Shown here one piece after another: positions 50,501 through 62,293 of a stretch of DNA of 64,000 nucleotides. This DNA is from Ianthella basta (lineage: Eukaryota; Porifera; Demospongiae; Verongiida; Ianthellidae), in the NCBI GenBank assembly GCA_964019415.1, contig OZ025888.1, positions 3,668,536-3,732,535 of the forward strand, in the 5' to 3' direction. Position numbers and translations under genes: made by a program. The number at the start of each line of letters is the position of its first letter. Within the stretch, counting starts at the first letter, position 1. The notes below the pieces were generated by a model. It was not told the DNA's origin, searched no databases, and saw only the letters and a program-made list of their open reading frames with translations.

Positions 50501-50809
50501 GTTGTGGTACTACTTGTATCTGATCACCTCACTCCCCTCAGGTAGTCCTGTCACATCACAGGTCAGAAGAACTCTTGCTCCCAGTGTGAAGCTGTCGATA
50601 CTGATTGTTCTTCCTGACTCAGTGTAGAGTGCACCGCTAGCATTGAAGCCCTGATCTTTACCATAACAGTTGCCTCTCCTGTGATTCAGTGGATGGTACC
50701 ACACAATAACTCCTGAACTCCCTCTATCCCTAGCAATCACTCCTAAGCCCCTCCTACCTGTTCAGAGAATGGCTGTGATGAGTCCCAGTAGAACCAACAG
50801 CACATTCAT
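47550..50809 (-). pseudogene. S5: short-tail receptor pseudogene with intronic LINE
   Basis: Exons: signal peptide 50758-50809 (in-frame TGA after LITAIL); Ig1 50328-50678 (three single-base losses, plus TGG to TAG in the YKWY motif near 50510); Ig2 49943-50235 (one-base loss near 49975 shifting the end); FN3 48348-48650 open; stalk 48050-48181 open; TM+tail 47550-47872 with AAG to TAG after DEGK (about 47672), leaving only HYEVV of the four tyrosine motifs. The FN3-Ig2 intron contains a 1.2-kb LINE fragment. Splice sites survive, so the locus may still be transcribed. Confidence 0.85.
48721..49885 (-). mobile_element. 5'-truncated LINE, RT thumb and C-terminal region
   Basis: The minus-strand frame 49498-49830 carries VDSVMLYSAEIWGC and LERVQLHAFRMFFGVG, the thumb region of a non-LTR RT. 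48879-49430 carries the C-terminal zinc-knuckle-like block (ICKECDSGEVEDVCHWLLQC). The catalytic core is absent. The 3' end at about 48721 has an ATTGAT-type repeat tail. It lies in sense orientation within the S5 intron; without it the flanks match the L6 intron (53778-53891). Confidence 0.75.
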
Positions 50810-50889
50810 TGTTAGACCCTCTAAGGTTGATCTATATAGGCTACAGTCCTCCTCTGATACCACTTCAATCTGTGGCACTGAAATAGAAT

Positions 50890-50908
50890 GGGGGGGGGGG
50901 GGGGGGGG
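50890..50908. repeat. Homopolymer run of 19 G
   Basis: 19 consecutive G in the 5' flank of S5. The length may be unreliable in assembly. Confidence 0.9.
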
Positions 50909-50909
50909 A

Positions 50910-52160
50910 CTCGCTACAGCTACTGTAGCTAGCACAGCTTACAGTACATATGATGGGAGACTCACTATACAGCTAGCTAGCACATGCAGCCAACAGTACG
51001 TATACAGTACCTTTGTAATAAGAGCACTTGCTAAAGCTCTGATGGACTTTTAGAGAGCTACACCACATCAGCATATACGTGTACTGCTACCTAGTTTTGA
51101 CTTCTGAAGCCAGCATGGGTACACATAACATATACACAACCCAGAAGCCCTCAGGCGGTTCCCAGTGTTCCCATTAGCCACCAGGGCAGCACCAGCACCT
51201 TCATTACGACTCAGATTCATGCACACAGTACCCTGCAATAAATCCTCAACTCCCTCCATCCCTGACAGTAATTCTCTCATGTCCTCCCTCACCCCCCCCC
51301 CCCCCACACACACACACACATCTGTTTGGAGACTGGCTGTGATGATGCCCAGTCCTTCAATGCCTTTACTCTTTGGAGTGGAGTATGTACTGTTGTCCTC
51401 CTTGTATTAGGTAGTAGTCTCACACCCAGCCCCTATACATACAGTAGCTATTATTGAGAAATCACTGTAAGTTGATGGCTGTTCATGGGCTGGAGTTATG
51501 GGCTATCCTTGGATACCACTGTGCTGCTGTGTGGTACAGAAATAGGCTATCCTTGGGTGCTGTGGTACAGAAATAGACGGTAGGAAGTCACTAATTGGGT
51601 GTCACTTGAAGGCATTCTGGAGCGTGATGTTGCATGCATTAAAGTGGCTTCAGAAGTCACTAACAACTAGCAGCATCTGCTAATGTGGTCTCTCTTTATT
51701 AAATGTCCTTCTTTTATACAGTACATCCTGTCTAAGCTATTAGTAAAGTGCACAAGTTGTATGGGCTATAGGACTGGTAGGTTTGCAGTGAAACAACTAC
51801 AACTCCCCATTATTAGAGTCATTATGGCAGCAGTACCTGTGCAGTACTATGTTATATACACTATGTAGCTTTGTCATGCACTGGATCTGAGGGAATGTCA
51901 GACCTGTAGCTGTTGGTTGGAGATGGACAAATGTATGTCTGAATCTCTTAAGCAATTCATGTAGTAGACCTTTCAGCCAAAGAGGCCAACAAGTGCCTGA
52001 ATTTCCTATTCTGATTATTGATGCACTACATTGCTAATTGAATAAGCTCAACTTCATCATTTGAACATCACAAGGAGTAACTGGGTGAAATGATACATTG
52101 TATGAGTTAATTTGCACACACGTTCTGATTACCGAAAACTATACTGTTAAAGGAGTGAAG
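50910..52160. other. Flank between S5 and L6
   Basis: Contains a degraded signal-peptide copy near 51320-51360 (preceded by a poly-C run at about 51290-51305) and the conserved L 3'-flank block at about 51770-51930. The Ig1 relic found in other S-L intervals is missing here. Confidence 0.5.
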
Positions 52161-54768
52161 TCACTTTTTCTTCTTATGACTCTTATCCACAACTGCATAG
52201 AGCATCTCAACATTCATAACCTTGCTGTCTCCTTCAATCTGCTGTGCAGACTTACTGTCTGCTTTTGGCTTGTTCTTGACCCCTACCAAGTTATCATTCG
52301 CCAGTTCTCTTTCCACACATCCACTCTCCACCACTCCCTCCCCTCTCTCTGTCAACTTGCCTTTCTTCTTCATTGGCATAGCATACAGATCTTCTTTGTT
52401 TGTGACTGTTTCTTTCTTCTTCCCTGCCCCTCTCTTCTGGCCCTTGTCCACAACTGCATACAGATCCCCAATGTTGGTAACACTGACTGGAGTGGAGGAT
52501 TCTTTTGGTGCTTGTTTCATTGCAGTTTTGATCTGTGCCTTGCCATCAACATCTTCATATGGATCAAAACTATCAACAATGGAACCTGTAGCTTCATTCA
52601 TGTCAACATCCACATAGTCAGCACCTATGCCTTTCTCTTCCACCTCATTGCCTGGATTAGCCACCAATGCATTGTTGTAATATGGAGTGTCTTCCATCTT
52701 TGACTCTCCTTCCTGCTTATAAGTTACCTTCCTCTTCACCACCACTACTACCAAGGTTATGATCATCACAGTTAACACTGAAAGGAGGAGGAACACACCT
52801 ACACCAACCCCCACTCCCATGAATGTGCCACTTGTTGCACCTACAGAGAAAGAAGACATGACACCCAGCTTGGGGGTACATGGGTTGCATGCAGGTCTGC
52901 ATGAATGCACACAGCAACCTGATAGTCAGACTGATTCATTCATGTGTGCCTTAATTTTAGGATCATACATAAATTGTAGTTTGAAACATAATGTACTTGT
53001 CATCATGCTCAAGAGTACTACTTGTTGACACAGCATTTATTGCAATTGGACTCCATGTGCTGTGTAATGTTATTTGTGTGTGTGTCCATCTGTACATGAT
53101 ATAGTGTCTTTCATGTATTGTTTATCTTTGTCTTAAGCTTGTAGTTAAACCTTAGTCTACTTCTAACACACCACGGTACCAACCTACATTAAATTTTATT
53201 GATACTAACCTTGTGGTCCAGGTGGAGTAGAAGGGGAAACGTCGCTCATTGATGATGTAGTAGCCACTGTTGTTTGGGTTGAAGTTCCTCTGCTACCTAT
53301 TGTTTTTGGTGTAATCACCACTGGGTTTGTAAGGATTAATGACAAAGAAAATTTTATATACTTAACTTCACATAATTAAACAATGCGTACTTTGCCAACG
53401 TTTCATCATTTCCAAAGTATTCAAGTAGAAACACTGGACAACAGGAACACTTCATGTCCTTGTGCACCTCCTACCTTCCCTGCATTGTCCATCTGGTGTA
53501 AGACATCTCACTGCTGGCTGTTGACTGATGTTGTGTCCACTAACTGCCCACACCTACACTCCGTAGAGCTGGCCTAGTCCTCCAAAACACGATACATCTC
53601 TTGCAGCTTGTCCAGTTCCTCCACTATTAGCACTGACACTAATGTACTTCTCTACAAATGTGATGTTTCGTACCCTGCACTCAAACTCTGCAATATATCT
53701 CTCCACTTGGCTGCCATCTGGTGATGTGAACGTCCACATAGTGTTCTGGACACTTATTTTGGGAGTTGCTAGCATGGCTATGATTATAGAAGAAGTGATT
53801 TACACATAATCAGTAGTAACAGATCAATCCTATGTCTGTATATTATAATGTGAGTGTGTTTGAGTGAGTGTAACAGCGTCCACTTGCTTACTTGAGTTCT
53901 TCAGGTAAACTGAGTAGTAAGTCTTTGTTGACTTAAAGCAATAATAGAGTCCATTTCTAGTGTAAGTGTTCAGCACACTTTTGGCAGTGTTACTTGTACC
54001 TGATCCAATAAGTTTCTGATTTGCTTCATAGTATATTTGTGGTGGTCCTTGATTTCCCTCTGTGGTGCAGTTAATCCACTGCTCCCCATCCTTCCCCGTT
54101 ACCTGTTGTCCATCAGTGATGAGGGCATGGTTGAGGAGGAGGGAGGTTGGTGTGAAGAGGAATGGATGAGGACTATCTGCAGAAGGTACAGACAAAATAG
54201 AACAGCATAGAATCAAATTCTATTCGAGCAGCTTCTTAAGTATAGGTCTATATAGCCAATGAACCTGCTACATTGATTACTGTTGATGTAGACATTCTCT
54301 TTCTTTGTTCATTGCCATAATCAGCTTCACAATAGTATCTCCCTCCCATATCATGGGAAGTGACATCCACCAACAGAGTGTCATCCACTGCTTTGTAGTA
54401 GGGGGTTCCCTCTTGTATCTCACACTTTGGTCCAGTGCAGTTGTGGTACCACTTGTAGCTGATCACCTCACTCCCCTCAGGTAGTCCTGTCACATCACAG
54501 GTCAGAAGAACTCTTGTTCCCAGTGTGAAGCTGTCAATACTGATTGTTCTTCCTGACTCAGTGTAGAGTTTTCCACTAGCATTGTAAGCCCTGATCTTCA
54601 CCACAACAACTGCCTCTCCTGTGAGTGATGTGGATGGTACCACACAATAACTTCCCAATTCCTTCTATCCCTAGCAATCACTCCTAAGCCCCTCCTACCT
54701 GTTTGGAGACTGGCTGTGATGAATCCCAGTAGAACCAACAGCTCCTTCGTTGTTAGATCACTTGCCAT
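52161..54768 (-). pseudogene. L6: long-tail receptor with one nonsense codon in FN3
   Basis: Exons: signal peptide 54699-54768 (MASDLTTKELLVLLGFITAS, the upstream ATG being required because the usual one is ACG); Ig1 54265-54618; Ig2 53892-54176; FN3 53475-53777; stalk 53210-53320 (CCCAG acceptor); TM+tail 52161-52840. All are open except TAG at 53554-53556 in FN3, replacing the Lys of LYRVKVWAV. The second L stalk exon near 53005-53090 has a lost donor. The tail has PYYNNAL, DYVDVDM, DPYEDV, DLYAVV, DLYAMP and LYAVV. If transcribed, a truncated soluble Ig-Ig-FN3 product is possible; skipping the FN3 exon (phase 1 at both ends) would restore a membrane form. Confidence 0.8.
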
Positions 54769-54769
54769 A

Positions 54770-55472
54770 AAGTTGAACACTAGAATCTCCTCTGATGGCG
54801 CTACTGTACTTGTGATACTGAATGGGACTGTGGAGAAGACGCTAATTGGGAGACGCTTGGGGGGATTCTGGCTATAATGTGCGTGTGTGTCTGTTTGAGT
54901 GTGGCTTTGGAAGTCCTAGTAGTTAACAGAACAGTAGTATACTAGTGTTTACTAACATGGTCTGCAGAATTGGTCTATATAACTCTGCTTGATAGTGCAA
55001 GCCATTTGCAAACTGCACTGTATATTAGTATTTACCTATTTTCTCTAATGTTGGACTGTACGTATACATATTGCCATAATAACTCTTATGTGAGCTTCTC
55101 TTACAGTTAATTATTGTGGTCTCTAGAAAGTCTATCCATATGTCTGTGTCGCTAGCAAAGTGGGCTGTAGATGTTTGAACATGAAATGCAGCAGAAGAGA
55201 GACTGCGCTGGCTGTGGATGATAGCCAGTAGAACCATGAGCATGCACCTTTATTGTTAGAACTCTCTGAAGTTTAGCACTGAGATGTGGTCCTCCTCAGC
55301 TCCAAAATTATGGTTGAGACATAGTCTCTTTGAGTGTTTCTTGAGTGTAATGTGTGCCCAAGTTTTCAAGGTGCTTTTAGAGTGATGGCAACATCATGAA
55401 ATGTACATAATTCAATTTCCTGTCTGTGTGTGTGTGTATGTCTCTCTCTCTCTCTCTCCCTCTCTCTCTCTC

Positions 55473-55560
<88 letters not shown>

Positions 55561-56451
55561 CATTACATTCAATGTGCGCGTGAAGATGTGATATAAAGGT
55601 ATCCATACATGAGTGTAGTGCAGTGTTCATTCACTCTGTGAGCATGGTCCTGTTATATTTATGCACACTTCTCTTACCTCACATCTCCTCTTACTATATA
55701 TGTATGTGAATTCATGCATCATCTTCTATTGTCAAAAATGGAGAACATGTAAGCAATGCAAGTGCTCAAGCCCACATAGTGCTAGATAATGGAACTTGCC
55801 TTCCCTGTACATCTTTCTGTGCCTCTGTACCATTGTTATTGCTTTGCAGAAAAACTATTTTCTCTATAGTTTCTGCATTTGCATAGAGCACAATTTCTGA
55901 ATTTCGAGTCATGAATGACTTTATTCACTGGTCACCATGCACACACTAGGAGTTGTCTGGAGAGGGCCGGATTCTCCCTGTTTTTTTTCTGGTACAAGAC
56001 AAAATCACACCATTCCTCTTTGACTATAACTTCATGATTCATGGCCAATTACAGAAGTCAAAGCTAGTGTCAACAATTGCTACATATGCGGGTTAGTTAT
56101 GACAATATGTGGGTATGGTATATATAGCACAGAGCAATTCTAATAGTAAGTTATTATATTACCAGTATTTCTGAAATGTTGTACGCAGTAGCCATGCAAG
56201 GTATAAACCAAAATATTGTACATTACAATTTTTCATAGTTCCTGAAACAAGCCGCAGTATGTACGTATATAACTGTATTAAGCTGTCCCACAGTGCATGT
56301 ATTGTGAATAGACAGACCACAGGCACTGCATGCATGTGTAACTATGTACATGTAATCCTTGACAACAATATATGCAATACAACTTGAGTGAATGAAACTA
56401 AATTGTCTCCTCTATTTCTATCATACATTCATTCTACATTAAGAATGTATT
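54770..56451. other. 5' flank of L6 and unassigned sequence
   Basis: 54780-55410 is collinear with 31900-32530, including a degraded signal-peptide copy at about 55205-55258. From about 55600 to 56450 nothing is recognised. Confidence 0.5.
55421..55556. repeat. Compound (GT)n(CT)n(GT)n microsatellite
   Basis: GT run, then about 70 bp of CT, then GT again. It occupies the place of the GT run at 32539 in the homologous L4 flank. Confidence 0.95.
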
Positions 56452-56742
56452 TCACTCCTCACTGATGTATGGCACTCCTTGCTGTAGAGCATGTATCCAG
56501 GTGTCCTGCTCAAGTGACCCTGAAGGTGGCCATTCCCTTCCTTTATCACTAAAGGAATGTGTTGGACCACCTCCTCCAACTGAGGGAGCATGACACTTAC
56601 AGAACTGGTACACCATCTTCTCTACCTGACACATCCACTGGTCATACTGCAAAGACAACATGGAGACTACAGTATACATTATTGCACATTTGTGGGACAC
56701 ATCATGCATGTAAGAATGTAAAGTGTGAGCATGTTATAGCTT

Positions 56743-56859
<117 letters not shown>

Positions 56860-57059
56860 AATGAGTGGGTGTTGGTGGCAATGATTGCATGTACCTCTAG
56901 TCCGATGTACCGATCCTGCATTATCTGACTTAAAGTGAGGGGAAAAAGAGATGTTGAGCACAGAGTAGTCTGTAAACAGAGCAAGAGCACTGTAAATGCC
57001 TAAAAGAGGTGTACCATTGTTTTGTAAATCTGCAAACTCCTCAACTCGCTCCTATATAC

Positions 57060-57122
57060 CTATCGCTACCTATTTGAAGACTGGCTGTGATGAGTCCCAG
57101 TAAAACCAACAGCACCTTCATT
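57060..57122 (-). pseudogene. Receptor signal-peptide relic inside copy C
   Basis: The minus strand encodes MKVLLVLLGLITASLQ followed by a degraded donor. The start codon is immediately followed upstream by a small inverted-repeat insertion. No Ig exon follows. Confidence 0.7.
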
Positions 57123-57125
57123 GTC

Positions 57126-57198
57126 TAGTCTTGCTTGCTAGACTGTCCCATTTACGCGCTGGGGGCATTTAGATGGGACAGTCTAGTGAGCCAGACTG
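57126..57198. repeat. 73-bp inverted-repeat insertion with about 10-bp target duplication
   Basis: Arms TAGTCTTGCTTGCTAGACTG and the complementary right end (CAGTCTAGTGAGCCAGACTG) meet in a TGGGACAGTCTAG palindrome core. CTTCATTGTC occurs directly on both sides (57116-57125 and 57199-57208). This fits a minimal MITE that inserted just upstream of a receptor start codon. Confidence 0.6.
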
Positions 57199-57610
57199 CT
57201 TCATTGTCAGATCCCTTGCTGTAAAATTTAACACTAGAATCTCCTCTGATGTGATATTGTTCTATGTGAATAGCAGAGGTGTTTAGTTTCCTTTGCATTA
57301 CTTGCAGGTGCAGTATAGCACAGGTCAGAGAGCTAGTTAGTGAATGACTGGTACACCACACTGTGCACTCCAGTGGCCATAAGGTGGGGCCCATAGCCTC
57401 TCCTTGGCCCTGAGAAGGAACATCCAGCACAACCTGCCTACTTTCAAGAGCTGTACGACAAACCAACAAACATGCATGGAGCTAGAGGTGCATAGATATG
57501 TCACGTATTCTTATACTGTAGGAGCTGAGTGGGCATTTGCATGTTTGTGTGTCGTGTGTATTCATTTGCATGTGTGTTAGAATGCTCAAACGTTGAATAC
57601 TGGGCTGTTG

Positions 57611-57705
57611 CTCCCTCTGTGTCCTGCTTGTCTACCTCCTCATAGACCCCTGCATCAAGAGGTGTGCTCTTCTTCCCTTCATCCACCACCTCATAGTAAT
57701 CAGTC
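57611..57705 (-). pseudogene. Short-tail cytoplasmic exon relic
   Basis: The minus strand retains YYEVVDEGKKSTPLDAGVYE and EEVDKQDTEG, then diverges before HYQEL. The TM part is missing. This is the remnant of an S gene that should follow MCM-like copy C. Confidence 0.8.
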
Positions 57706-57989
57706 TCATGTTTGTCCAAGCCATGAGGATAGTGCCCTAGCTGTCTGAAAGTGCATTCCTAATGGCATTAATGTTGGCCTCTACATAAATTGCCACTCAA
57801 TCACGTTGTGTGTCTGTGTCTTCTTCAATCAGGTATACAGCCCAGTGACCTGCTGGTGCTTTTGTATGCATGTGTATACAATCAGTTTGGTGTAAGAATG
57901 CAGAAGTATGGTGCTGGGGAAATGTCATGTGTAGCCTATCATGACTGTGCATCTTTCATGATCCCCTGTCTTTGAATTCTGTTTGCCCC

Positions 57990-58243
57990 TGTGATGTCTT
58001 CTCTATCACAGACAAACGATCGCGACTCGATCATGCAACGCACTGGGAACACCGTCAGCAATGATTCCAAATAACACTGCAACAACGTGCCAACACACTA
58101 CGCATGCGCAATAAGTGATCACCAGACATGCTACTAAGTATAACAGCAGACACAGCAGTCACTACCAAATATAACAGCAAATAATAATGTAACACTACCA
58201 CAAATAGTAACAGACAAAACCATAAATCAGTGTATACAGTACA
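57990..58243 (-). repeat. 3' LTR of the Ty3/gypsy element
   Basis: 254 bp. Differs from the other LTR only at 58096 (C versus A). Confidence 0.95.
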
Positions 58244-58256
58244 CTCCTCCCCTCTT
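58244..58256 (-). other. Polypurine tract
   Basis: AAGAGGGGAGGAG on the minus strand directly abuts the 3' LTR, the expected plus-strand primer site. Confidence 0.85.
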
Positions 58257-58274
58257 AAAACAAAACCCAATGTA

Positions 58275-61200
58275 TCAAAAGGTAAATTTGTCCACGGGAC
58301 GGCGAACCCGTGTTGAACGTCGTACTTGTGGAGGACGGCGTGTGTCCTCTGCCGAGGGCTGAGGCGGCAGCCCAGATGATGACACAGGATTCTCCTGTGA
58401 AGGTGACACCGACTCTACGGAACTATCGGTACCAGCCACAACAGTTTCCTCTGGCAAGGATACCGGTGGCAACACGTCAATTGGCTCCGGAGTCGGAGTC
58501 TGGGTGGCTGATGGCAAGTCTGAGTCCTGCTCTTCCCAGGCTCGGATGTGATCCACATGCTTCCTGCCAACCACACCACTATCCAATTCTACCATGTACG
58601 AGACTGGTCCTCGACGTTCCAGAATAGTACCTGGAACCCAACGAAATGCGTCCCTCCCATCTCGCACCATCACCCTGGCACCGACTGCAAACTCTCTCAG
58701 TGTGCCTTTCCTGTCATGGTGGCTTTTCTGCTTGCCTTGGGAAACACAAACTCTCTCTCCCAGGTTAGGCCTCAACAAGTCAAACCGAGTTCGGATGGGA
58801 CGACCCAGAAACAAAGACGCTGGTGATACCCCAGTTGTGGCATGTGGAGTACTGCGATAAGACATGAGAAAACTCTGCAACTGGTGCTGCAGTGGTCTGC
58901 CATCCCCCTCTCCGGCTTTCATTGACTGCTTAAAAGTTTGCACCAGACGTTCAACTGCTCCGTTCGAGGAAGGATGATACGGTGCTGTCCGCACATGCTT
59001 CACCCCATTTGACTGCAAGAAGTCCATGAACTCTCCTGAAGTAAACTGTGGCCCATTGTCAGATACCACTTGCTGAGGCAACCCATAAGCTGCGAAGATG
59101 TGTCTCAGCACCGCAATGGTGCGATCGGCAGTGGTTGATGGCATTTCGTGGATTTCTGGCCACTTGGAGTGTGCATCAATGAGTAGAAAGAACATCCTAC
59201 CCTTAAACGGCCCAGCAAAGTCAATGTGCACCCGTTGCCACGGATGCTCCGGCCAGACCCACGGGTGCAAAGGTGCACTACTGGGAGCACTCTTGACAGC
59301 CTGGCATGACTGGCAGGATTTCACAATCCCCTCTACATCCTTGTCAAGACCTGGCCACCAGAAATAGCTCCTCGCCACAGACTTCATCCTGACCATTCCA
59401 CCATGGTCACTGTGTAGCTCTTTCAAGACTGAGGCCCTCAGCTTCTGAGGAACAACCACTCGGATGCCCCATAGCAGACATTGGCTTTCCACGGTGAGCG
59501 CCAGCCGACGTGACGAGAACGGTTGCAGTTCTGCTGGCACACTAGCAGGCCACCCTTGCCGCAAGTACAGCAACACCTTACTCAAAAGGGGATCCTGCCG
59601 TGTGGCTGTAGCGACTGCGCCAGCTGTGACTGGAAGTGAGTTAATCTGTGCGAGGTTGAAACAGGCTGCTACACTGGAGAACTCCTCTCCAGGTAGAACG
59701 GACACTGGCAGCCGTGACAGCCCATCAGCATTTGCATGATCCTGTGTACGACGAAAACGGATGTCATAACGATAGGCTGACAGCAGAATAGCCCATCTCT
59801 GCAAGCGAGCAGCAGATAGCGAAGGAATAGCCTGATCTGAGGCCAGGATGGTTGTCAGGGGTTTGTGATCCGTTATAAGGCAAAACTTCCGTCCATACAG
59901 GTATTGGTGAAACCGTTTGACACCAAACACCAGGGCCAAAGCTTCCTTCTCGATTTGCGGATAGTTCTTCTCACTGGCTGTTAGCGTACGTGAGGCATAG
60001 GCAATGGGCCTCTCCGACCCATCAGAATACTGCTGAGAGATTACGGCACCCACTTCGTATGGTGACGCATCAGCTGCAAGTGATAGAGGCAATGACGGGT
60101 CGTAATGGGCAAGGACCTGTGACGAAGACAAAACTGCCTTGATGTCCCTGAATGCTGTTTCACACTCCACTGTCCACTTCCATGACTCACCCTTGTGGAG
60201 CAACTGAGTCAAAGGTTGTAACCGGGTTGCCAGGTTTGAAATGAACCGTCCATAATAGTTCACCAACCCCAGGAAGGAACGCAACTCAGTGAGATTGGTG
60301 GGTGTAGGAGCATCTGCCATGGCCTGCTGTTTTCCTCTGGTTGTGTGCAGACCTTGTGCATCCACCACATGCCCCAAGTACTCTACCGACGGCTGAAGGA
60401 ATGAGCACTTCTGACGCTTCAACCTGAACCCATGGCTACGGAAGCGCTCCAGGACAGTTGCTAGAGTGGCTAAGTGCTCTGCCTCAGTCGACCCAGTCAG
60501 GATGATGTCATCCAAGTAACACATCACCCGAGGCAAACCATGGAGGACCGCGTCCATGGTGCGTTGAAATATGGCGGGAGCAGATGCCACGCCAAATGGC
60601 AAGCGGGTGTAACGGTAAAGACCAAGATGTGTATTGATTGTCACCAGCTCACTGGAAGCAGCATCTAACGGCAACTGCTGATACGCTTGCGACAAATCCA
60701 GCTTACTAAACGACTGGCCACCAGCCAATGAGGCGAAGATCTCTTCTGGTTTGGGAAGAGGGTGCTGGTCCACTTCCAGAGCAGGGTTAAGGGTTACTTT
60801 GTAGTCACCACACAGACGGAAAGAACCATCTTTCTTGGGGACAGGTACAATGGGAGTAGCCCACTTACTGAACTCTACCTTCTCCAAGACTCCACTGGAT
60901 TCTAAACGTTCAATTTCTTTGCCAATCGCATCTTTTATGGCAAAAGGGACCGAACGTGGACGAAAAAACTTGGGCTGGCTATTCTCCTTCAACTTCAAAT
61001 TGACCTGAACTGACTTCACCGTCCCGAGCTCCTCACGGAATACATCTTCGTATTTGTGCAGAAGCTCCTCCAGTGGAAGATTACCTCGCGTCTGGTATGC
61101 AAGGAGAGCCCAGTCCAGGCGAATGTGAGCCAGCCAATCTCTCCCTAGCAAGGCTGGTCCCTCGCTCTTCACTATGACCAATGACAGCTCCTTCTCCTGG

Positions 61201-62273
61201 TCTTTGTACACAACATGAACAGGCAAACTGCCCACCACTTCCACTCGCTGTGCAGTGTACGTGTGCAAGGCAATACCAGCCGGCTGGAGCTGTCCATCCG
61301 GAAACAGCTCCCGTTGCTGCTTCAGTGACATTATGGACACAGCCGCACCTGTGTCAACTTCCATTGACACAGGGACACCCTCTACCCCGACCTCTACTAC
61401 AATTGGATCAGTCCGCCTGGATCCTAGGCACATAATAGGAAGGTCGGCTTCCTCTGACACCTCCACTGTAGCCAGTCGCTGTGTTCTAGAGCCCTGTGGC
61501 CTAGCACCCTGGTGCCCCCCTCTAGACTTGGCTGAACGGCAGACACGAGCCAAATGCCCCTTTTTCTTACACTGGTGGCAAATGGTATCAATAAAACGAC
61601 ATGTAGCAGCCAAGTGATCAGCGCTACCGCAGCGATAGCACTCCTTCCCACGACCCTGAGGTTTACTGCTGCTATGACACTGGGCTGGCCCTTTGTATGG
61701 GGTCCTGCTATGAGAAACCTGGTGAACAGCACTACTGGAGACAGCACCTCTCAACTCTCTAGCATTCTGCTCTGCTAACTCCAAGCTATGTGCTATGGTC
61801 AGTGCCTTACTCAGAGTCAACTCGGACTCAGCTAGCAGGCGCTTACGGTGCACCTCCTCCCTCAGGCCACAAACCAATCGATCCCTCAAAGCATCTTCCA
61901 GCCCTTCCCCAAACTCACACCTGGATGCCAACTTCCGCAACTCCGCTTCGAACTTGGCCACGGTCTCTCCCGGTTCCTGTCGTCGCTGATGGAACCGAAA
62001 ACGTTCCGCCATAATGATCTTCTTGGGTTCATAGTGCTTCTTCAGCGTCTCCTTGAGCTGCGCCAGCGTTTTCACGGATGGTTTAACTGGTGACAACAAG
62101 TCCCTCAAGAGGGCATACGTCTGCCCACCAACGAGGGTAAGAAAAACTGGGACTTTGCGGTCGTCCGGTATCGCGTTAGCCGCCAGGAACAAGTCAATCC
62201 TCTCCAGATAAGCCGCGATCGATTCGCGGTCGGCATCGAAGGTCTCCACTTGACCAATTGCTGCAACTGCCAT
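58275..62273 (-). CDS. gag-pol: Gag-Pol polyprotein of Ty3/gypsy retrotransposon
   Basis: A 1332-residue single frame, ATG at 62271-62273. Order by residue: Gag about 1-205; two CCHC zinc knuckles at about 212-225 and 232-245; aspartic protease with DTGA at about 307-310 and LLGRDW at about 375-380; reverse transcriptase with a KLDLSQAY block at about 524-531 and YLDD at about 586-589; RNase H starting near DAS at about 735; integrase with HHCC zinc domain (about 954-990), catalytic D1018, D1072 and E1108 (D-35-E spacing), and a GPVSY-type GPY/F module near 1222. All key residues are present and no stop or frameshift interrupts it. Gag and Pol being in one frame means no programmed frameshift is needed. 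The PBS sequence resembles those I recall from Mag/SURL-type elements, but lineage is not tested. Confidence 0.95.
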   Translation of the reverse strand: MAVAAIGQVETFDADRESIAAYLERIDLFLAANAIPDDRKVPVFLTLVGGQTYALLRDLLSPVKPSVKTLAQLKETLKKHYEPKKIIMAERFRFHQRRQEPGETVAKFEAELRKLASRCEFGEGLEDALRDRLVCGLREEVHRKRLLAESELTLSKALTIAHSLELAEQNARELRGAVSSSAVHQVSHSRTPYKGPAQCHSSSKPQGRGKECYRCGSADHLAATCRFIDTICHQCKKKGHLARVCRSAKSRGGHQGARPQGSRTQRLATVEVSEEADLPIMCLGSRRTDPIVVEVGVEGVPVSMEVDTGAAVSIMSLKQQRELFPDGQLQPAGIALHTYTAQRVEVVGSLPVHVVYKDQEKELSLVIVKSEGPALLGRDWLAHIRLDWALLAYQTRGNLPLEELLHKYEDVFREELGTVKSVQVNLKLKENSQPKFFRPRSVPFAIKDAIGKEIERLESSGVLEKVEFSKWATPIVPVPKKDGSFRLCGDYKVTLNPALEVDQHPLPKPEEIFASLAGGQSFSKLDLSQAYQQLPLDAASSELVTINTHLGLYRYTRLPFGVASAPAIFQRTMDAVLHGLPRVMCYLDDIILTGSTEAEHLATLATVLERFRSHGFRLKRQKCSFLQPSVEYLGHVVDAQGLHTTRGKQQAMADAPTPTNLTELRSFLGLVNYYGRFISNLATRLQPLTQLLHKGESWKWTVECETAFRDIKAVLSSSQVLAHYDPSLPLSLAADASPYEVGAVISQQYSDGSERPIAYASRTLTASEKNYPQIEKEALALVFGVKRFHQYLYGRKFCLITDHKPLTTILASDQAIPSLSAARLQRWAILLSAYRYDIRFRRTQDHANADGLSRLPVSVLPGEEFSSVAACFNLAQINSLPVTAGAVATATRQDPLLSKVLLYLRQGWPASVPAELQPFSSRRLALTVESQCLLWGIRVVVPQKLRASVLKELHSDHGGMVRMKSVARSYFWWPGLDKDVEGIVKSCQSCQAVKSAPSSAPLHPWVWPEHPWQRVHIDFAGPFKGRMFFLLIDAHSKWPEIHEMPSTTADRTIAVLRHIFAAYGLPQQVVSDNGPQFTSGEFMDFLQSNGVKHVRTAPYHPSSNGAVERLVQTFKQSMKAGEGDGRPLQHQLQSFLMSYRSTPHATTGVSPASLFLGRPIRTRFDLLRPNLGERVCVSQGKQKSHHDRKGTLREFAVGARVMVRDGRDAFRWVPGTILERRGPVSYMVELDSGVVGRKHVDHIRAWEEQDSDLPSATQTPTPEPIDVLPPVSLPEETVVAGTDSSVESVSPSQENPVSSSGLPPQPSAEDTRRPPQVRRSTRVRRPVDKFTF

Positions 62274-62291
62274 ATCCCACCTTCGTCGCCA
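62274..62291 (-). other. Primer binding site
   Basis: TGGCGACGAAGGTGGGAT on the minus strand begins 2 nt after the 5' LTR and starts with the TGG complementary to a tRNA CCA end. The priming tRNA is not determined. Confidence 0.75.
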
Positions 62292-62293
62292 CT

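Noticed and set aside
50890-50908. Poly-G run as a regulatory quadruplex
   Set aside because: A single homopolymer with no companion runs. Length is likely unstable or an assembly effect.
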